Assembly (NCBI GenBank): GCA_028874905.1
Contig: JAPPGZ010000061.1
Coordinates: forward strand, 21,290 to 85,289
Source: Gemmatimonadota bacterium
GTDB taxonomy: Bacteria; Gemmatimonadota; Gemmatimonadetes; Longimicrobiales; Gaopeijiaceae
Reading direction: 5' to 3'
Length of the DNA: 64,000 nucleotides
In this document: piece by piece, positions 44,698 through 53,824 of the stretch
Position numbering within the stretch: the stretch's first letter is position 1
How the letters are laid out: the number at the start of each line of letters is the position of its first letter
Notes under the pieces: model-generated
The model's database searches: none
Seen by the model: only the letters and a program-made list of their open reading frames with translations
Told to the model about the DNA's origin: nothing
Made by a program: the position numbers and the translations under genes

Positions 44698-44713
44698 GGA
44701 AAGGAGCAGAATC

Positions 44714-46078
44714 ATGACAAACCGGACCAAGAGTGCTGCACGGGCGCTGCTGCTGACCTCTCTCGCTGCCGGAACCCTGCTCAGCACGGGGTGCAGCCTG
44801 GATGACATTCTGGCGGTCGACATCCCCGGCAAGGTGGCGGCCGACGACCTCAACGACCCGGCGCTCGCCGGCGTCCTGGTAAACTCGGTAATCGGCGACA
44901 CCGAGTGCGCCTGGAGCAACTACGCCGCGGCGGCATCCCACCACTCCGACGAGTGGATTCCCACATCCGGGAACCTGAACATGCGCGAGTGGGGACAGCG
45001 CAAGATGGACCCGCAGGCACTGTCGGGCGGGGTGCTCGCCACCGGCTCCTGCGATTCAAACTACGGAGTGTACACACCGCTCCAGACGGCGCGCTTCCTG
45101 AACAACGACATCTTCTCAAAGCTCGCGGAGTTCGACGCGGGCGCGGTGCCCGGCAAGGCGCAGATGCAGGGCACGGTCAGGGCCTATGGCGGATGGGCGC
45201 TCGTCGCGCTGGGCGAGGGCTTCTGTTCGATGGCGCTGGACGGTGGCCCGGAGATGCAACCCGACCAGGTACTCGAAGTGGCGGTGCAGAACTTCAGTGA
45301 AGCCATCTCTGGCGCCGGAGACGCGGCTCTGGTTACCTCATCCTATGGCGGCCGTGCCCGCGCTAAGCTGGACATGGGCGACTGGGCCGGCGCAATCGCC
45401 GACGCGCAGCAGGTGCCCGAAGGGTTCAAGTTCGCGGCCGATCGCGCCGCCGACCTCGGCAGGCGGATGAACTACCTGCATCGCTGGCTGAACGACACCA
45501 ACGACGGGATCAGCAAGCACGGGTCGGTTGCGGACCACTTCCGCGACCTGACGGTCAACGATGCCGGCGAGCTGACCCAGAACGACGGCATGCCCGATCC
45601 GCGGGTGCCCGTCCGCACCATCGGCAACCAGGCGTTCGACTTCTCAACGATCCACTACTTCACCGACAAGTACACATCGCGCGCCGATCCCGCGCCGTTG
45701 ACATCGTGGGAAGCGGCCCAGCTGATCATCGCGGAGGCCTCGGCCCAGATGGGGGACGTGGCGACGGCGGTGGGGATCATCAACAGCCTGCGCGCCCGGG
45801 CGGGATTGCCCGAGTGGGCAGCCGGCGCGTCGGCATCGCAGGCGGATGTGATCGCGGCGGTGCTGGCCGAGCGCTCGCGCGAACTGTTCGTGGAACAGGG
45901 GTGGCGCTTCAACGACATGCTCCAGTACCGGGGCTCGGCGCAGCAGATCTCGTTCCTTGGGGAGCCGGGATCGATTCACCCGAACGGGCTCGACCAGACC
46001 GGCGCCGAGTATGGCACCGTGACGTGTTGGGAACTGCCCATCGTGGAGACGAACGGGAACGAGAACATCACGAGATGA
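44714..46078 (+). CDS. SusD/RagB family substrate-binding lipoprotein (third)
   Basis: 454 residues from ATG 44714, with AAAGGAG upstream. Lipoprotein signal ends STGC, then SLDDILAVDIPGKVAADDL. It shares with the 40122 paralog the blocks ASHHSDEWIPTSGN, GQRKM, RARAGLPEWAAG-type helix and IHPNGLDQTGAEYG. The C-terminal SusD helix is VLAERSRELFVEQGWRFND. It binds substrate on the outer surface as lid for the receptor encoded just upstream. A GC-rich hairpin follows after about 50 bases and separates it from the convergent plug-protein gene. Confidence 0.92.
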   Translation: MTNRTKSAARALLLTSLAAGTLLSTGCSLDDILAVDIPGKVAADDLNDPALAGVLVNSVIGDTECAWSNYAAAASHHSDEWIPTSGNLNMREWGQRKMDPQALSGGVLATGSCDSNYGVYTPLQTARFLNNDIFSKLAEFDAGAVPGKAQMQGTVRAYGGWALVALGEGFCSMALDGGPEMQPDQVLEVAVQNFSEAISGAGDAALVTSSYGGRARAKLDMGDWAGAIADAQQVPEGFKFAADRAADLGRRMNYLHRWLNDTNDGISKHGSVADHFRDLTVNDAGELTQNDGMPDPRVPVRTIGNQAFDFSTIHYFTDKYTSRADPAPLTSWEAAQLIIAEASAQMGDVATAVGIINSLRARAGLPEWAAGASASQADVIAAVLAERSRELFVEQGWRFNDMLQYRGSAQQISFLGEPGSIHPNGLDQTGAEYGTVTCWELPIVETNGNENITR

Positions 46079-46131
46079 GAATCTGCTGACGGCTGCCGCG
46101 CGCGCCGCACCTTGGGTGCGTGGCGGACGAG

Positions 46132-46170
46132 GCGGGGGCGGGTCCCACGGTGGGCCCGCCCCCGCTTGTG
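46132..46170. terminator. Bidirectional hairpin terminator between convergent genes
   Basis: Arms 46132-46146 and 46152-46165 form a 14-bp GC-rich stem with one bulged T and loop ACGGT, lying between the stop of the SusD gene (46078) and the stop of the plug-protein gene (46184). No long T-run follows on either strand. Confidence 0.65.
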
Positions 46171-46183
46171 CCTGGTCCGTTGA

Positions 46184-46906
46184 CTACGGTCCCTTGCCCC
46201 GGCGCGTCGTGATCAACACTACGCCGTCCGCCGCGTCCGGGCCGTACTGGGCGCCGGCCGCCGGACCCTTGAGCACCTCGATGCGCGCGATTGTCCCCGG
46301 ATTGATCAGCTCCAGCGCGCCGAGACCGCCGTCATAGCCGGTCGCCTCCACCCTCACGCCGTCGACGAAAACGACCGGATGGCGGTTGAAGTTGAAGCTC
46401 TTGGCGCCGCGAATGCGGAGATAATACCCGGTCCCGATCGCGCCGCCCGTCCTGATCAGGGTCACCCCCGTGACCCCGTCGAGCACCTCGCGCACACCGC
46501 GGCTGTTCTCGAGCTCCTCACCCTGGATGGTCGCATCCGGTATCTCGACGGACTGCCGCATGGCGCGGGCCACGATCTCTTCCAAAACGAAGGCGGGTGC
46601 CATCAACTCGAAATCGCGGAGCACGAGCGCGGGCTCTTCCACGGTCAGGCGCTCCGCGATCCCCACGTGCTCCGGATGAGTGACGCGCAACACGGACACG
46701 CCCAACGGTACCGAAAGCAGCCCGTACCGTCCGTCCACATCGGTCTCGTTCACGACGCTGGTGCCCACCACCCGCACGACCGCGCCCGGGATCGGCTCGC
46801 CCGTCACGGCCGAGCGCACCACACCCCGAACCGTCGCCTTCGTCTGCCCCGCCAGGGGCGCCGCGCCGGCCAGCAGGACCGCCACACAGAGAGCAAAATC
46901 CTTCAT
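46184..46906 (-). CDS. Plug-only TonB-receptor-like protein (CarbopepD_reg + plug, no barrel)
   Basis: 240 residues. Signal peptide ends LAGQ; residues about 22-105 form a carboxypeptidase-regulatory-like domain (ATVRGVVRSAVTGEPIPGA, YGLLSVPLGVSVLRV); FVLEEIVARAM takes the TonB-box position; the plug follows with GVREVLDGVTGVTLI, YYLRIRGAKSFN, VVFVDGVRVEA and ARIEVLKGPAAGAQYG, ending at VVLITTRRGKGP. The gene terminates exactly where the barrel would begin, and the 105 bases beyond contain no continuation in any frame, so this is a complete short protein rather than an obvious truncation. Convergent with the third SusCD pair. A role as decoy, TonB competitor or assembly partner is speculative. 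Confidence 0.78.
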   Translation of the reverse strand: MKDFALCVAVLLAGAAPLAGQTKATVRGVVRSAVTGEPIPGAVVRVVGTSVVNETDVDGRYGLLSVPLGVSVLRVTHPEHVGIAERLTVEEPALVLRDFELMAPAFVLEEIVARAMRQSVEIPDATIQGEELENSRGVREVLDGVTGVTLIRTGGAIGTGYYLRIRGAKSFNFNRHPVVFVDGVRVEATGYDGGLGALELINPGTIARIEVLKGPAAGAQYGPDAADGVVLITTRRGKGP

Positions 46907-46942
46907 GTCGAACCCTACGCTCGCCGTGAAAGGCGAGTTACA

Positions 46943-48124
46943 TCAATGCCGCCGTGCTCGCCGCCGGATCAGCTGCCGAGCCTTTTCCTGCACGCCGGAG
47001 ACGGGGAGCACCGAGATCCGCTCGTCCAGGCTGTAAGCTTCCTTGCCCGGATACACGATCCACAGGTGGTCCAGCCTCAGGTCGCGAAGCGCCACGCGCA
47101 TGGACCGGGTCGGACCCGGTGCGTCCGCGAACTTGCACTCGAAACCGTAGCGTGCGCCCCGGTGAAGTACAAGAAGGTCCAGTTCCGCACCGCCGTGTGT
47201 CCCCCAGAAATAGGCGTCCTGCACGTCGAAAGCCACCACAAGCTGCTCGATCGCGAACCCTTCGAACGATGCGCCGACCTTGGGATGGCCAGCCACTTCC
47301 TCCTCCTCGTCCAGGCCGAGGAGCGTGTGTAGAACGCCCGTATCGCGGATATACGTCTTGGGCGACTTGACCTGGCGCTTCCGGATGTTCTCGAACCAGG
47401 GCGGCAACACCCGAACCATGAACGCCCCGGCAAGGATGTCCAGGTAGTTTCGGGCAGTCCCTTCGCTGGTGCCGAGCGAGCGGGCGAATTCCGCCGCGTT
47501 CCACGTCTGGCCGTGGTAGTGGGCGACCATGGTCCAGAAGCGCCGCAGCCGCTCCGCCGGGATCGTGATGCCCAGCTGCGGCAAGTCCCGTTCCAGAAAG
47601 GTGCGAACGAAGTTCCTCCTCCAGATCGCCGAACCCTCCGGACTCGTGAGGTAGGAGCGCGGGAAGCCGCCCCGCAGCCACAGCTTCCGCCACCGTTCCG
47701 GGGTTACCTCGCCAAGATCGAACCCGCCCAGATCGACGAGTCCAACGCGGCCCGCCAGAGACTCGGAGACACCCCTGACCAGGGAGGGCGACGCGCTGCC
47801 CAGCAGAAGAAAAAACGCCGCGTTGTCGGGTCTGTCCACCAGGACCCGCAACGTCTCGAAGAGCGCGGGGGACCGTTGCACTTCGTCGATGACCACAAGC
47901 CCCTCGAGGTGGCCCAGCGTGTGCTGGGGAGTCGACAGGCGGCGGCGGCTCGACGCCTCTTCAAGGTCGAAGTACGTGCTTTCGCCCGCGCGGGCCGAGA
48001 TTTCCCGGGCCAGGGTCGTCTTGCCGCACTGGCGCGGTCCGGTCAACGCGGCCACCGGATGCACGGACAACGCCCGTCGGATTCGTTTGATGGGGACGGG
48101 GCGGTCGATCAGCATTCGGAACAA
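46943..48124 (-). CDS. AAA-type ATPase with DUF4143 domain
   Basis: 393 residues. An N-terminal P-loop domain has Walker A GPRQCGKTTLA and Walker B LVVIDEVQRSP, followed by LLLGSASPSLVRGVSESLAGR (sensor-like). The middle WRKLWLRGGFPRSYL and C-terminal DUF4143 region (RTFLERDLPQLGI, LDILAGAFMVRVLPPWFENI, TYIRDTGVLHTLLG, ELDLLVLHRGARYGFECKF) are typical. The C-terminal ELD...ECK resembles a PD-(D/E)XK nuclease core, as in many DUF4143 proteins. These proteins are scattered, often mobile genes of unknown function. Start may be ATG 48115 instead; no Shine-Dalgarno is seen for either. Not obviously linked to its neighbours. Confidence 0.87.
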   Translation of the reverse strand: MFRMLIDRPVPIKRIRRALSVHPVAALTGPRQCGKTTLAREISARAGESTYFDLEEASSRRRLSTPQHTLGHLEGLVVIDEVQRSPALFETLRVLVDRPDNAAFFLLLGSASPSLVRGVSESLAGRVGLVDLGGFDLGEVTPERWRKLWLRGGFPRSYLTSPEGSAIWRRNFVRTFLERDLPQLGITIPAERLRRFWTMVAHYHGQTWNAAEFARSLGTSEGTARNYLDILAGAFMVRVLPPWFENIRKRQVKSPKTYIRDTGVLHTLLGLDEEEEVAGHPKVGASFEGFAIEQLVVAFDVQDAYFWGTHGGAELDLLVLHRGARYGFECKFADAPGPTRSMRVALRDLRLDHLWIVYPGKEAYSLDERISVLPVSGVQEKARQLIRRRARRH

Positions 48125-48211
48125 TAATCCGTGAAAATCCGCAAGTCAACTGCGGAATATCCAGAATTGATTCACTGGTAGGCTCGACGCCAACCCGCGG
48201 CGCGAGTTACA

Positions 48212-49822
48212 TCAAGACCCCGTGCGTTCGAAGACGATGTCGGTCCCGTTCGGCTCGAAGGGGATTGCAACGGCTCCCACCACGCCATCGGCGTTCGTCG
48301 TAAAGGTCACCAGGCCCGCCACCGGCACGATGTTGGGCGGTGACGTGATCCGGAAGATGTCATAGTGGAAGTGCTCGAGGTCGAGCTGGAAATCCTCGTA
48401 GACGATCACCAGTCCGCCGCCCTGCACCTGTATTGCCATCCCGCCGTACCCGGCGTGCTCGTAGGTGCCCGCGTAGTCGGCCAGGGCATGGCCGGGCTGC
48501 GTTCCGGCAACGCGCTTTGCCTCCTGCTCGCGTCTCGTCTTTTCGGCGCGCGCGCGCTGTTCGTCGCGCAGTTCGAGGTTGCGCGCGTTCCAATCCACCG
48601 GCTCGAGCCCAAGGAGGCGATCGTACAAGTTGTAGGCGATCATGACCGGCACCGGGTTCATGTCCCCGGAACGGTTGGTGAGCACCATGACGCCGATCCT
48701 CTCGCGGGGCAGCCACGACATCGACGATATGAAGCCGTCGATGCCGCCGCCGTGGGCCACCATCTTGTGGCCTCGGTAGCTGCTGACGCGCAACCCCAGA
48801 CCGTAGCTGGCCTGACCCAGTTCCGTGAACTCGGACTCGCCGGGCATGGCGAACTGCGGCTGCTGCATGCTTGCCGAGGTCTCTTCGGAAAGCAGCCGGT
48901 GTCCGTCGAAGACACCGCCGTCGATGTGGGCCTGGATGTAGGCGAGCATCTCGGTCACGTTCGAGTTGACGGAGCCCGCCGGCCCGACCGCGTCAATGTT
49001 GCGGAAGGGGACGCGCGTCAGCGTTCCGTCCCTTAGCAGATATGGAACCGCGTAGTCGCCCGACGCCGGCGTGTCGCGCACAGATGTGTTCGAACGCTCC
49101 ATGTCCAGCGGCGCAAAGATCCGTTGCTCGATCAGATCGTCCCAGTCCTCGCCCGTGATCCTCTCCGTGAGGTAGCCGGCGGTCATGAACATGAGATTCT
49201 GGTACTGGTACCGGCTGCGGAACGATGCGTTGGGCTCGAGGTACCGGAGCTTCGCGAAGATGTCCGCGCGGGTGCCTGTCCGGCCGTACCACACGTTGTC
49301 GTGGCGCGGGAGCCCGGATTGGTGGGTGACGAGGTCCCGGGGGGTCATCTCGGCGGTGGCGAATTCGTCGTGGAGCCTGAAATCGGGCAGGTAGTCGCGC
49401 ACCGGCCTGTCCCACTCCAGCTTCCCCTGGTCCACGAGCATTCCCATCAGCGTCACGGTGAACGACTTGCTGTTCGACCCGATCGCCATCGTCGTGTGTT
49501 CGGTGACCGGAAGTGCCGCCTCGATGTCCCGATACCCGAACCCCCTGGCCAGCAGGACTTCGCCGTCGCGGATCACGCCCACCGCGATACCCGGGATCGT
49601 CCAGTCCTCCATCACGCCCGTCACGAACGCTTCGAATCCGGCGAATGGGTCCTCGGCGTGAGCGCTCAGGGTGGTGACGGCTTCCGCCGACCCGACGGAA
49701 TGGGCGTCCTGCGCCTTCAGCGTGGCCGGCACATAAGCCGCGACCGGCACCGCCAGCAGCAACGCTGCAAACCGGAGCCAGACGCCGCGCCGATTGATTC
49801 TCAACTTGCTATCGCCGGGCAT
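48212..49822 (-). CDS. Class C beta-lactamase-like serine hydrolase with C-terminal DUF3471-type domain
   Basis: 536 residues. Signal segment FAALLLAVPVAAYVPATLKAQ. Motifs: SNSK (Ser116-Lys119), YQN (207-209) and HGGG (357-360). The catalytic domain runs to about 400, then a charged helical linker (ARNLELRDEQRARAEKTRRE) and a C-terminal lipocalin-like domain (YAGTYEHAGYGGMAIQVQGG, about 440-536). This is the exported penicillin-binding-protein-like/esterase type (Pab87, EstB relatives), with unknown substrate. It differs from the hydrolases at 21193 and 55481 in its YQN middle motif. Confidence 0.88.
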   Translation of the reverse strand: MPGDSKLRINRRGVWLRFAALLLAVPVAAYVPATLKAQDAHSVGSAEAVTTLSAHAEDPFAGFEAFVTGVMEDWTIPGIAVGVIRDGEVLLARGFGYRDIEAALPVTEHTTMAIGSNSKSFTVTLMGMLVDQGKLEWDRPVRDYLPDFRLHDEFATAEMTPRDLVTHQSGLPRHDNVWYGRTGTRADIFAKLRYLEPNASFRSRYQYQNLMFMTAGYLTERITGEDWDDLIEQRIFAPLDMERSNTSVRDTPASGDYAVPYLLRDGTLTRVPFRNIDAVGPAGSVNSNVTEMLAYIQAHIDGGVFDGHRLLSEETSASMQQPQFAMPGESEFTELGQASYGLGLRVSSYRGHKMVAHGGGIDGFISSMSWLPRERIGVMVLTNRSGDMNPVPVMIAYNLYDRLLGLEPVDWNARNLELRDEQRARAEKTRREQEAKRVAGTQPGHALADYAGTYEHAGYGGMAIQVQGGGLVIVYEDFQLDLEHFHYDIFRITSPPNIVPVAGLVTFTTNADGVVGAVAIPFEPNGTDIVFERTGS

Positions 49823-49883
49823 GCGCTCCTCCGTGTGCGTTCGTTTCCGTACGAGTGAATTTACCGCCCGTTGCCGTTTCCCG

Positions 49884-52376
49884 TCAGCCCTCGTTGAGGA
49901 TGCTCACCGGATCCACCCGGCTGGCGCGCTTCGCGGGGACGTACGCGGCCAGCGTCGCGACTCCGGTCAGCAGCAGCACGACGCCCACCAGGATGAGTGG
50001 ATCAAACGCTTCGACGCCGTGCACCAGATTGCGCACTATGCGGGCGAGGAGCACGGCCAGCGCGATGCCGATCGCAAGGCCGGCGGCGAGCAGCGTCAGA
50101 CCTGCTTTCAGCATCATGCCGACGAGTCGATCGGGTTCCGCGCCCACCGAGATCCGGATGCCCAGTTCCCGCCTTCGCGCCGCCACGCTGAACGATACGA
50201 TGCCGTAGAGCCCAATGGCGGCGACAAGGAGCGCGAGCGCTCCCATGAGACTCACGGTCACTGCGGTGATCCGCCCCGGAAGCAACCGGAACGCGAGGTG
50301 CTGTTCCATCGTCTTGGCGTCGATCGTGATGACGTCCGGATCGAGGTCGGTTGCGTTCTCCAGCATGACGGGAAGGACGGCCTCGGGATCGCCGGCCGTA
50401 CGCGCGACCACGCGCCCATGTACATGGGGCATCTGGCTCGCCGCTCCGTATACGAGCGGCCGCAGTTCCTCGCCGAGGCTGCGGACCTTTGTGTCTCCGA
50501 CGACCCCGACGACGCGGACCTCGGTTCCGTCACGCGTGGTATACGTCCCGCCCACGGCGCTGCCGGACCAGTAGGTTGCCGCCATCGCCTCGCTGACGAT
50601 TGCTACCGGCGGGGACTCGATATCGTCTTCGTCGTTGAACAGCCGCCCCGCGACAACGGGGATCCCCACCGCATCGAAGTAGGCGCCGTCGACGCCGACC
50701 CAGTCGATTTCGTGCCCGGTGCGTCCTGGTGGCGGCTCGATTCCGGGCACGTTGAGCGTCAGCGTCGAGGTCGCCGCACCGTCGAGGGGGACGAGGGTGA
50801 TGAACCCCGCTGAAACGACTTCAGGCAGCGCGGCTACGCGAGCCAGGTACGCGTCATAGAACGTGCGGCGTTCGTCCGGCGAACGTCCGCGCCCGGGTTC
50901 GAGCCAGACGATGGCGGCCGGGTGCACGCCGAACCCGGGATCGACGCGCTGGGCCGTGGCCAGACTGCGTGTGAAGAGCGCTGCCGCGACGAGGAGGACC
51001 ACCGCGCCCGCAATCTGACTGATCGCCAGCACCGCCCGCATTCTGGCGGCGCGATGCGAACCGCCGGAGTATTCGTCCTTGATAGCACCCGATACATCCG
51101 TCCGGGTCGACTGGAGCGCAGGGGCGAGACCAAGCACCACCGCCGCCGCCAGGGTCACGGCGACTGCGAAAGCGAGCACCGTGGCGTTGAGGCGCGTGTC
51201 CACCACGATGTCGACGGGGAGCGGCAGTCTGATGTTCACGAGGAAGTCGACGAGGAACAGGGAAACGAACACTCCCACCGTCCCCCCGGCCACCGCGAGC
51301 ATCGTGGTCTCGGTCAGGAGGCTGCGGATCAGGCGGGCCCGTCCGGCTCCGAGGGCCAGGCGCACCGCGACTTCGCGTCGGCGGTCCTCCGCCCGCGCCA
51401 GCAGAAAGCCGGCAAGGTTGCCGCACGCGATTAGCAGCACCAGGACCGTCACTCCCATCACGAGGGCGGCGACGGGAACCACCACTCCGTCGATTGCGGG
51501 ATGGATGGGTGACGAAAGGATCGGCGTCATCACGATCCGCCGCTGCGCATAGCGATCGCTGTGGGACCCGATCAACTCTTCGGCAAACGCGCCCAGCGCG
51601 GCCGCGGCTTCCGTGCGCGTCACGCCGTCCACAAGGCGGGCCTTGACCATGAACGACTCCTGGCCGCGTCGCTCGAGGCTGCCCCGACCGTTCAGCGAGA
51701 GCTGATCGGCCATCGACGCGAGCGCCCAGAAGTCCGGTCGCAGTGCCGGGAAAACTCCGTGGAACTCCGGGGGCGCAACGCCAACGATCGTGTAGGGGAA
51801 ACCGTTCAGGTGGACGCTGCGGCCGACTACGCCGGGATCAGCGTCGAAAGACCGTCGCCAGTACGCATCGCTGAGGACCAGGACGTGATCTGCTCCGGCT
51901 AGTGTCCCCTCGGTGGGCGCGAAGACCCTGCCCACCTGGGCTGGTACGCCCAGCACCTGGAAATACGGTCCGGCCACCAGTTCATGGAGCAGGTCGTCAC
52001 GTCGGCCGGAGTCGTCGCTGAGGCCCGCGATGTTGGGCATCGCGCCCGTCACTCCGGCGAACACGGAACGGGTGGCCGCTTCCATGTCTCGGAACGTGGG
52101 GTAGGAGAAGGAACCGAAGGCGTCGTCGGGCGCGACGAACCGGACGTGTACGAGGTCCTCCGGGTCGTCGTACGGCGGAGCACGAAGCAGGAGCGCCTCG
52201 AACACCGCAAAGAACGCCGTGTTGCCTGCGACGCCCAGGGTGATCGTGATGAATGCCACGGCGGCAAAGCCCGGGGCACGAATCACGCGCCGGCAACCGA
52301 GTCTGATGTCCTGAAGCAGGCCGTCCAGCCACCTGCGCACTGCACCCCACCCGATATCCCGGATACCGCCTGGCAT
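49884..52376 (-). CDS. ADOP-type ABC transporter permease (MacB/FtsX-like)
   Basis: 830 residues with the ADOP layout: an N-terminal cytoplasmic region (LLQDIRLGCRRVIRAPGFAAVA), one transmembrane helix, a large MacB-like periplasmic domain (about 60-270), three helices, a linker with one helix (ILAISQIAGAVVLLVAAALF), a second periplasmic domain, and three C-terminal helices ending PAKRASRVDPVSILNEG, the FtsX-type tail. These acidobacterial-type duplicated orphan permeases usually lack an adjacent ATPase, and none is seen here either. Roles suggested for the family include mechanotransmission or export of small molecules. Upstream is a possible hairpin at 52413-52441. Confidence 0.9.
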   Translation of the reverse strand: MPGGIRDIGWGAVRRWLDGLLQDIRLGCRRVIRAPGFAAVAFITITLGVAGNTAFFAVFEALLLRAPPYDDPEDLVHVRFVAPDDAFGSFSYPTFRDMEAATRSVFAGVTGAMPNIAGLSDDSGRRDDLLHELVAGPYFQVLGVPAQVGRVFAPTEGTLAGADHVLVLSDAYWRRSFDADPGVVGRSVHLNGFPYTIVGVAPPEFHGVFPALRPDFWALASMADQLSLNGRGSLERRGQESFMVKARLVDGVTRTEAAAALGAFAEELIGSHSDRYAQRRIVMTPILSSPIHPAIDGVVVPVAALVMGVTVLVLLIACGNLAGFLLARAEDRRREVAVRLALGAGRARLIRSLLTETTMLAVAGGTVGVFVSLFLVDFLVNIRLPLPVDIVVDTRLNATVLAFAVAVTLAAAVVLGLAPALQSTRTDVSGAIKDEYSGGSHRAARMRAVLAISQIAGAVVLLVAAALFTRSLATAQRVDPGFGVHPAAIVWLEPGRGRSPDERRTFYDAYLARVAALPEVVSAGFITLVPLDGAATSTLTLNVPGIEPPPGRTGHEIDWVGVDGAYFDAVGIPVVAGRLFNDEDDIESPPVAIVSEAMAATYWSGSAVGGTYTTRDGTEVRVVGVVGDTKVRSLGEELRPLVYGAASQMPHVHGRVVARTAGDPEAVLPVMLENATDLDPDVITIDAKTMEQHLAFRLLPGRITAVTVSLMGALALLVAAIGLYGIVSFSVAARRRELGIRISVGAEPDRLVGMMLKAGLTLLAAGLAIGIALAVLLARIVRNLVHGVEAFDPLILVGVVLLLTGVATLAAYVPAKRASRVDPVSILNEG

Positions 52377-52412
52377 ATCCCTCTCCGATCATGCCCCTGT
52401 CGCCCTGTCGGC

Positions 52413-52441
52413 CCGCCCGTGTCCATAATATCACGGGGCGG
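52413..52441. promoter_or_regulatory. Inverted repeat between flavoenzyme and permease genes
   Basis: CCGCCCGTG and CACGGGGCG (one extra base) flank an AT-rich loop containing, on the minus strand, TATTAT. It may terminate the flavoenzyme transcript or supply a -10 box for the ADOP permease, which begins 37 bases away. Weak evidence. Confidence 0.3.
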
Positions 52442-52474
52442 ATCATCGGGTAACTCATCGAAGTCCGGGGAGGT

Positions 52475-53824
52475 CTATCGCGGTTCGAACTCCTCCTCGG
52501 AGAGTCGAAAGGCCTCGATCAACTCGGGGTTGGTCTCCGTGCCAAGGATCCGCCCGGCCAGATACTCGCCGATCACCGGTCCGAACTTGAAGCCCTCGGC
52601 CGATCCGCCGCCTGCCAGCCAGACATTGTCGAAGTCGGGGTGATGGTCGAAAAAGAAGTTGGACGTCCGCGAAATCTCGTAGTGGCACGACCGTGTCTCG
52701 CTCACCGGCGCATCGGCAAGTCCGGGGAACCGCTCGCGCACAAAAGCCAGCGGACTCTCGTACTCCTCCTCGCGGAGCCAGCGGCGGCTGGTGTCGGGAT
52801 CGTCCGGCCCTCTTCCACCGCGGCGGACCCGGAATCCGCGGTTGTCGGGACCGAGGGCGGGCCAGCCTGTCACACCGGGGAAGTTGTAGCTGGGCAGATT
52901 CGGGTAACTGTAGCGGTTGTCTCCGGGGGGCGTGCGAAGATAGAGGACGTTGCCCATGGGGATGCGCAACCGATTACCCATCAGTTCCGGGAACGCCTTC
53001 GGGAACCAGGGACCCAGCGCAAAAACGTAGTTCGCCGCCGACACGGGCTCGCCGGGTTGCAGCGTTAGCGCATCGAGCCGGGATGAAGTGGCGGGCCCCA
53101 TGGCCGCCTTCGCCATCGCGATCGTGCCTCCCGCCCGTTCAAAGACCCTTGCTACCGACTCGATCGCGCGGCGGGCACGGACGACCCCGGCGTCAGGCTC
53201 CCAGAGGGCGACCTCTATGTCGGTGAGGTCGATCACCGGCCATCGCCGTCCTATTTCGTCCGCGTCCAGGACCTCGTACCTGACACCCGCTTCGTCCCAG
53301 TTGTTCCTGGTGTCTTCCATGAACTCGGTCCACTCGTCCCTCATGATGAGGTCCGACGTGGTGAAGAACACGCGCGGGAGGAGCAGTTCACGCCCCTGTT
53401 CGTCCCACTCCTTCCATTTCTCGATCGCGCGTTTGGCCCACCGGGTCCAAAGGAGGCCGTGCCCGCGGTCGCCGTACCCGGTGCGCACGCCCCGGGTCTC
53501 GCCCCCTGACGTCGCCCGGGAATTGGCCGGTCCGTACTGATCGATGAGGACGACGCGTGCGCCTGCCTGTTGCAGGTTCAGAGCGGTCCATGCGCCGAAG
53601 GCCCCGGCACCGACCACGGCAACATCCGGCGTCTGCCGTGTATGGATCGCCGGTGCCCTGGTCCCCGCACGCCGCGAACCCGAGTCGAAGGCATCCTTCT
53701 CGCCTGCAAGGGACCCGACCCCGGCCAGCAACGCACCGGTTCCGACGGTCGCCGCCTTTACGAAGGTGCGGCGATCCAGTCCTCCACAGCCCTCGCCACC
53801 CACGTTTCCCCCACCTCCGCTCAT
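52475..53824 (-). CDS. Tat-exported sarcosine oxidase-like FAD amine oxidase/dehydrogenase
   Basis: 449 residues. Twin-arginine signal (LDRRTFVKAATVGTGALLAG). The FAD domain opens VAVVGAGAFGAWTALNL (GxGxxG) and has RATSGGETRGVRTGYGD, the monomeric sarcosine/N-methyltryptophan oxidase signature region. Near the C-terminus RSCHYEISRTSNFFFDHHP aligns with the segment of sarcosine oxidase that carries covalently bound FAD at Cys (here Cys380), and AGGGSAEGFKFGPVIGE is the second FAD motif. It should oxidise a secondary or N-methylated amine in the periplasm. Its start overlaps the stop of the cytochrome c gene (ATGA), suggesting electrons go to that cytochrome rather than directly to oxygen. Confidence 0.86.
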   Translation of the reverse strand: MSGGGGNVGGEGCGGLDRRTFVKAATVGTGALLAGVGSLAGEKDAFDSGSRRAGTRAPAIHTRQTPDVAVVGAGAFGAWTALNLQQAGARVVLIDQYGPANSRATSGGETRGVRTGYGDRGHGLLWTRWAKRAIEKWKEWDEQGRELLLPRVFFTTSDLIMRDEWTEFMEDTRNNWDEAGVRYEVLDADEIGRRWPVIDLTDIEVALWEPDAGVVRARRAIESVARVFERAGGTIAMAKAAMGPATSSRLDALTLQPGEPVSAANYVFALGPWFPKAFPELMGNRLRIPMGNVLYLRTPPGDNRYSYPNLPSYNFPGVTGWPALGPDNRGFRVRRGGRGPDDPDTSRRWLREEEYESPLAFVRERFPGLADAPVSETRSCHYEISRTSNFFFDHHPDFDNVWLAGGGSAEGFKFGPVIGEYLAGRILGTETNPELIEAFRLSEEEFEPR

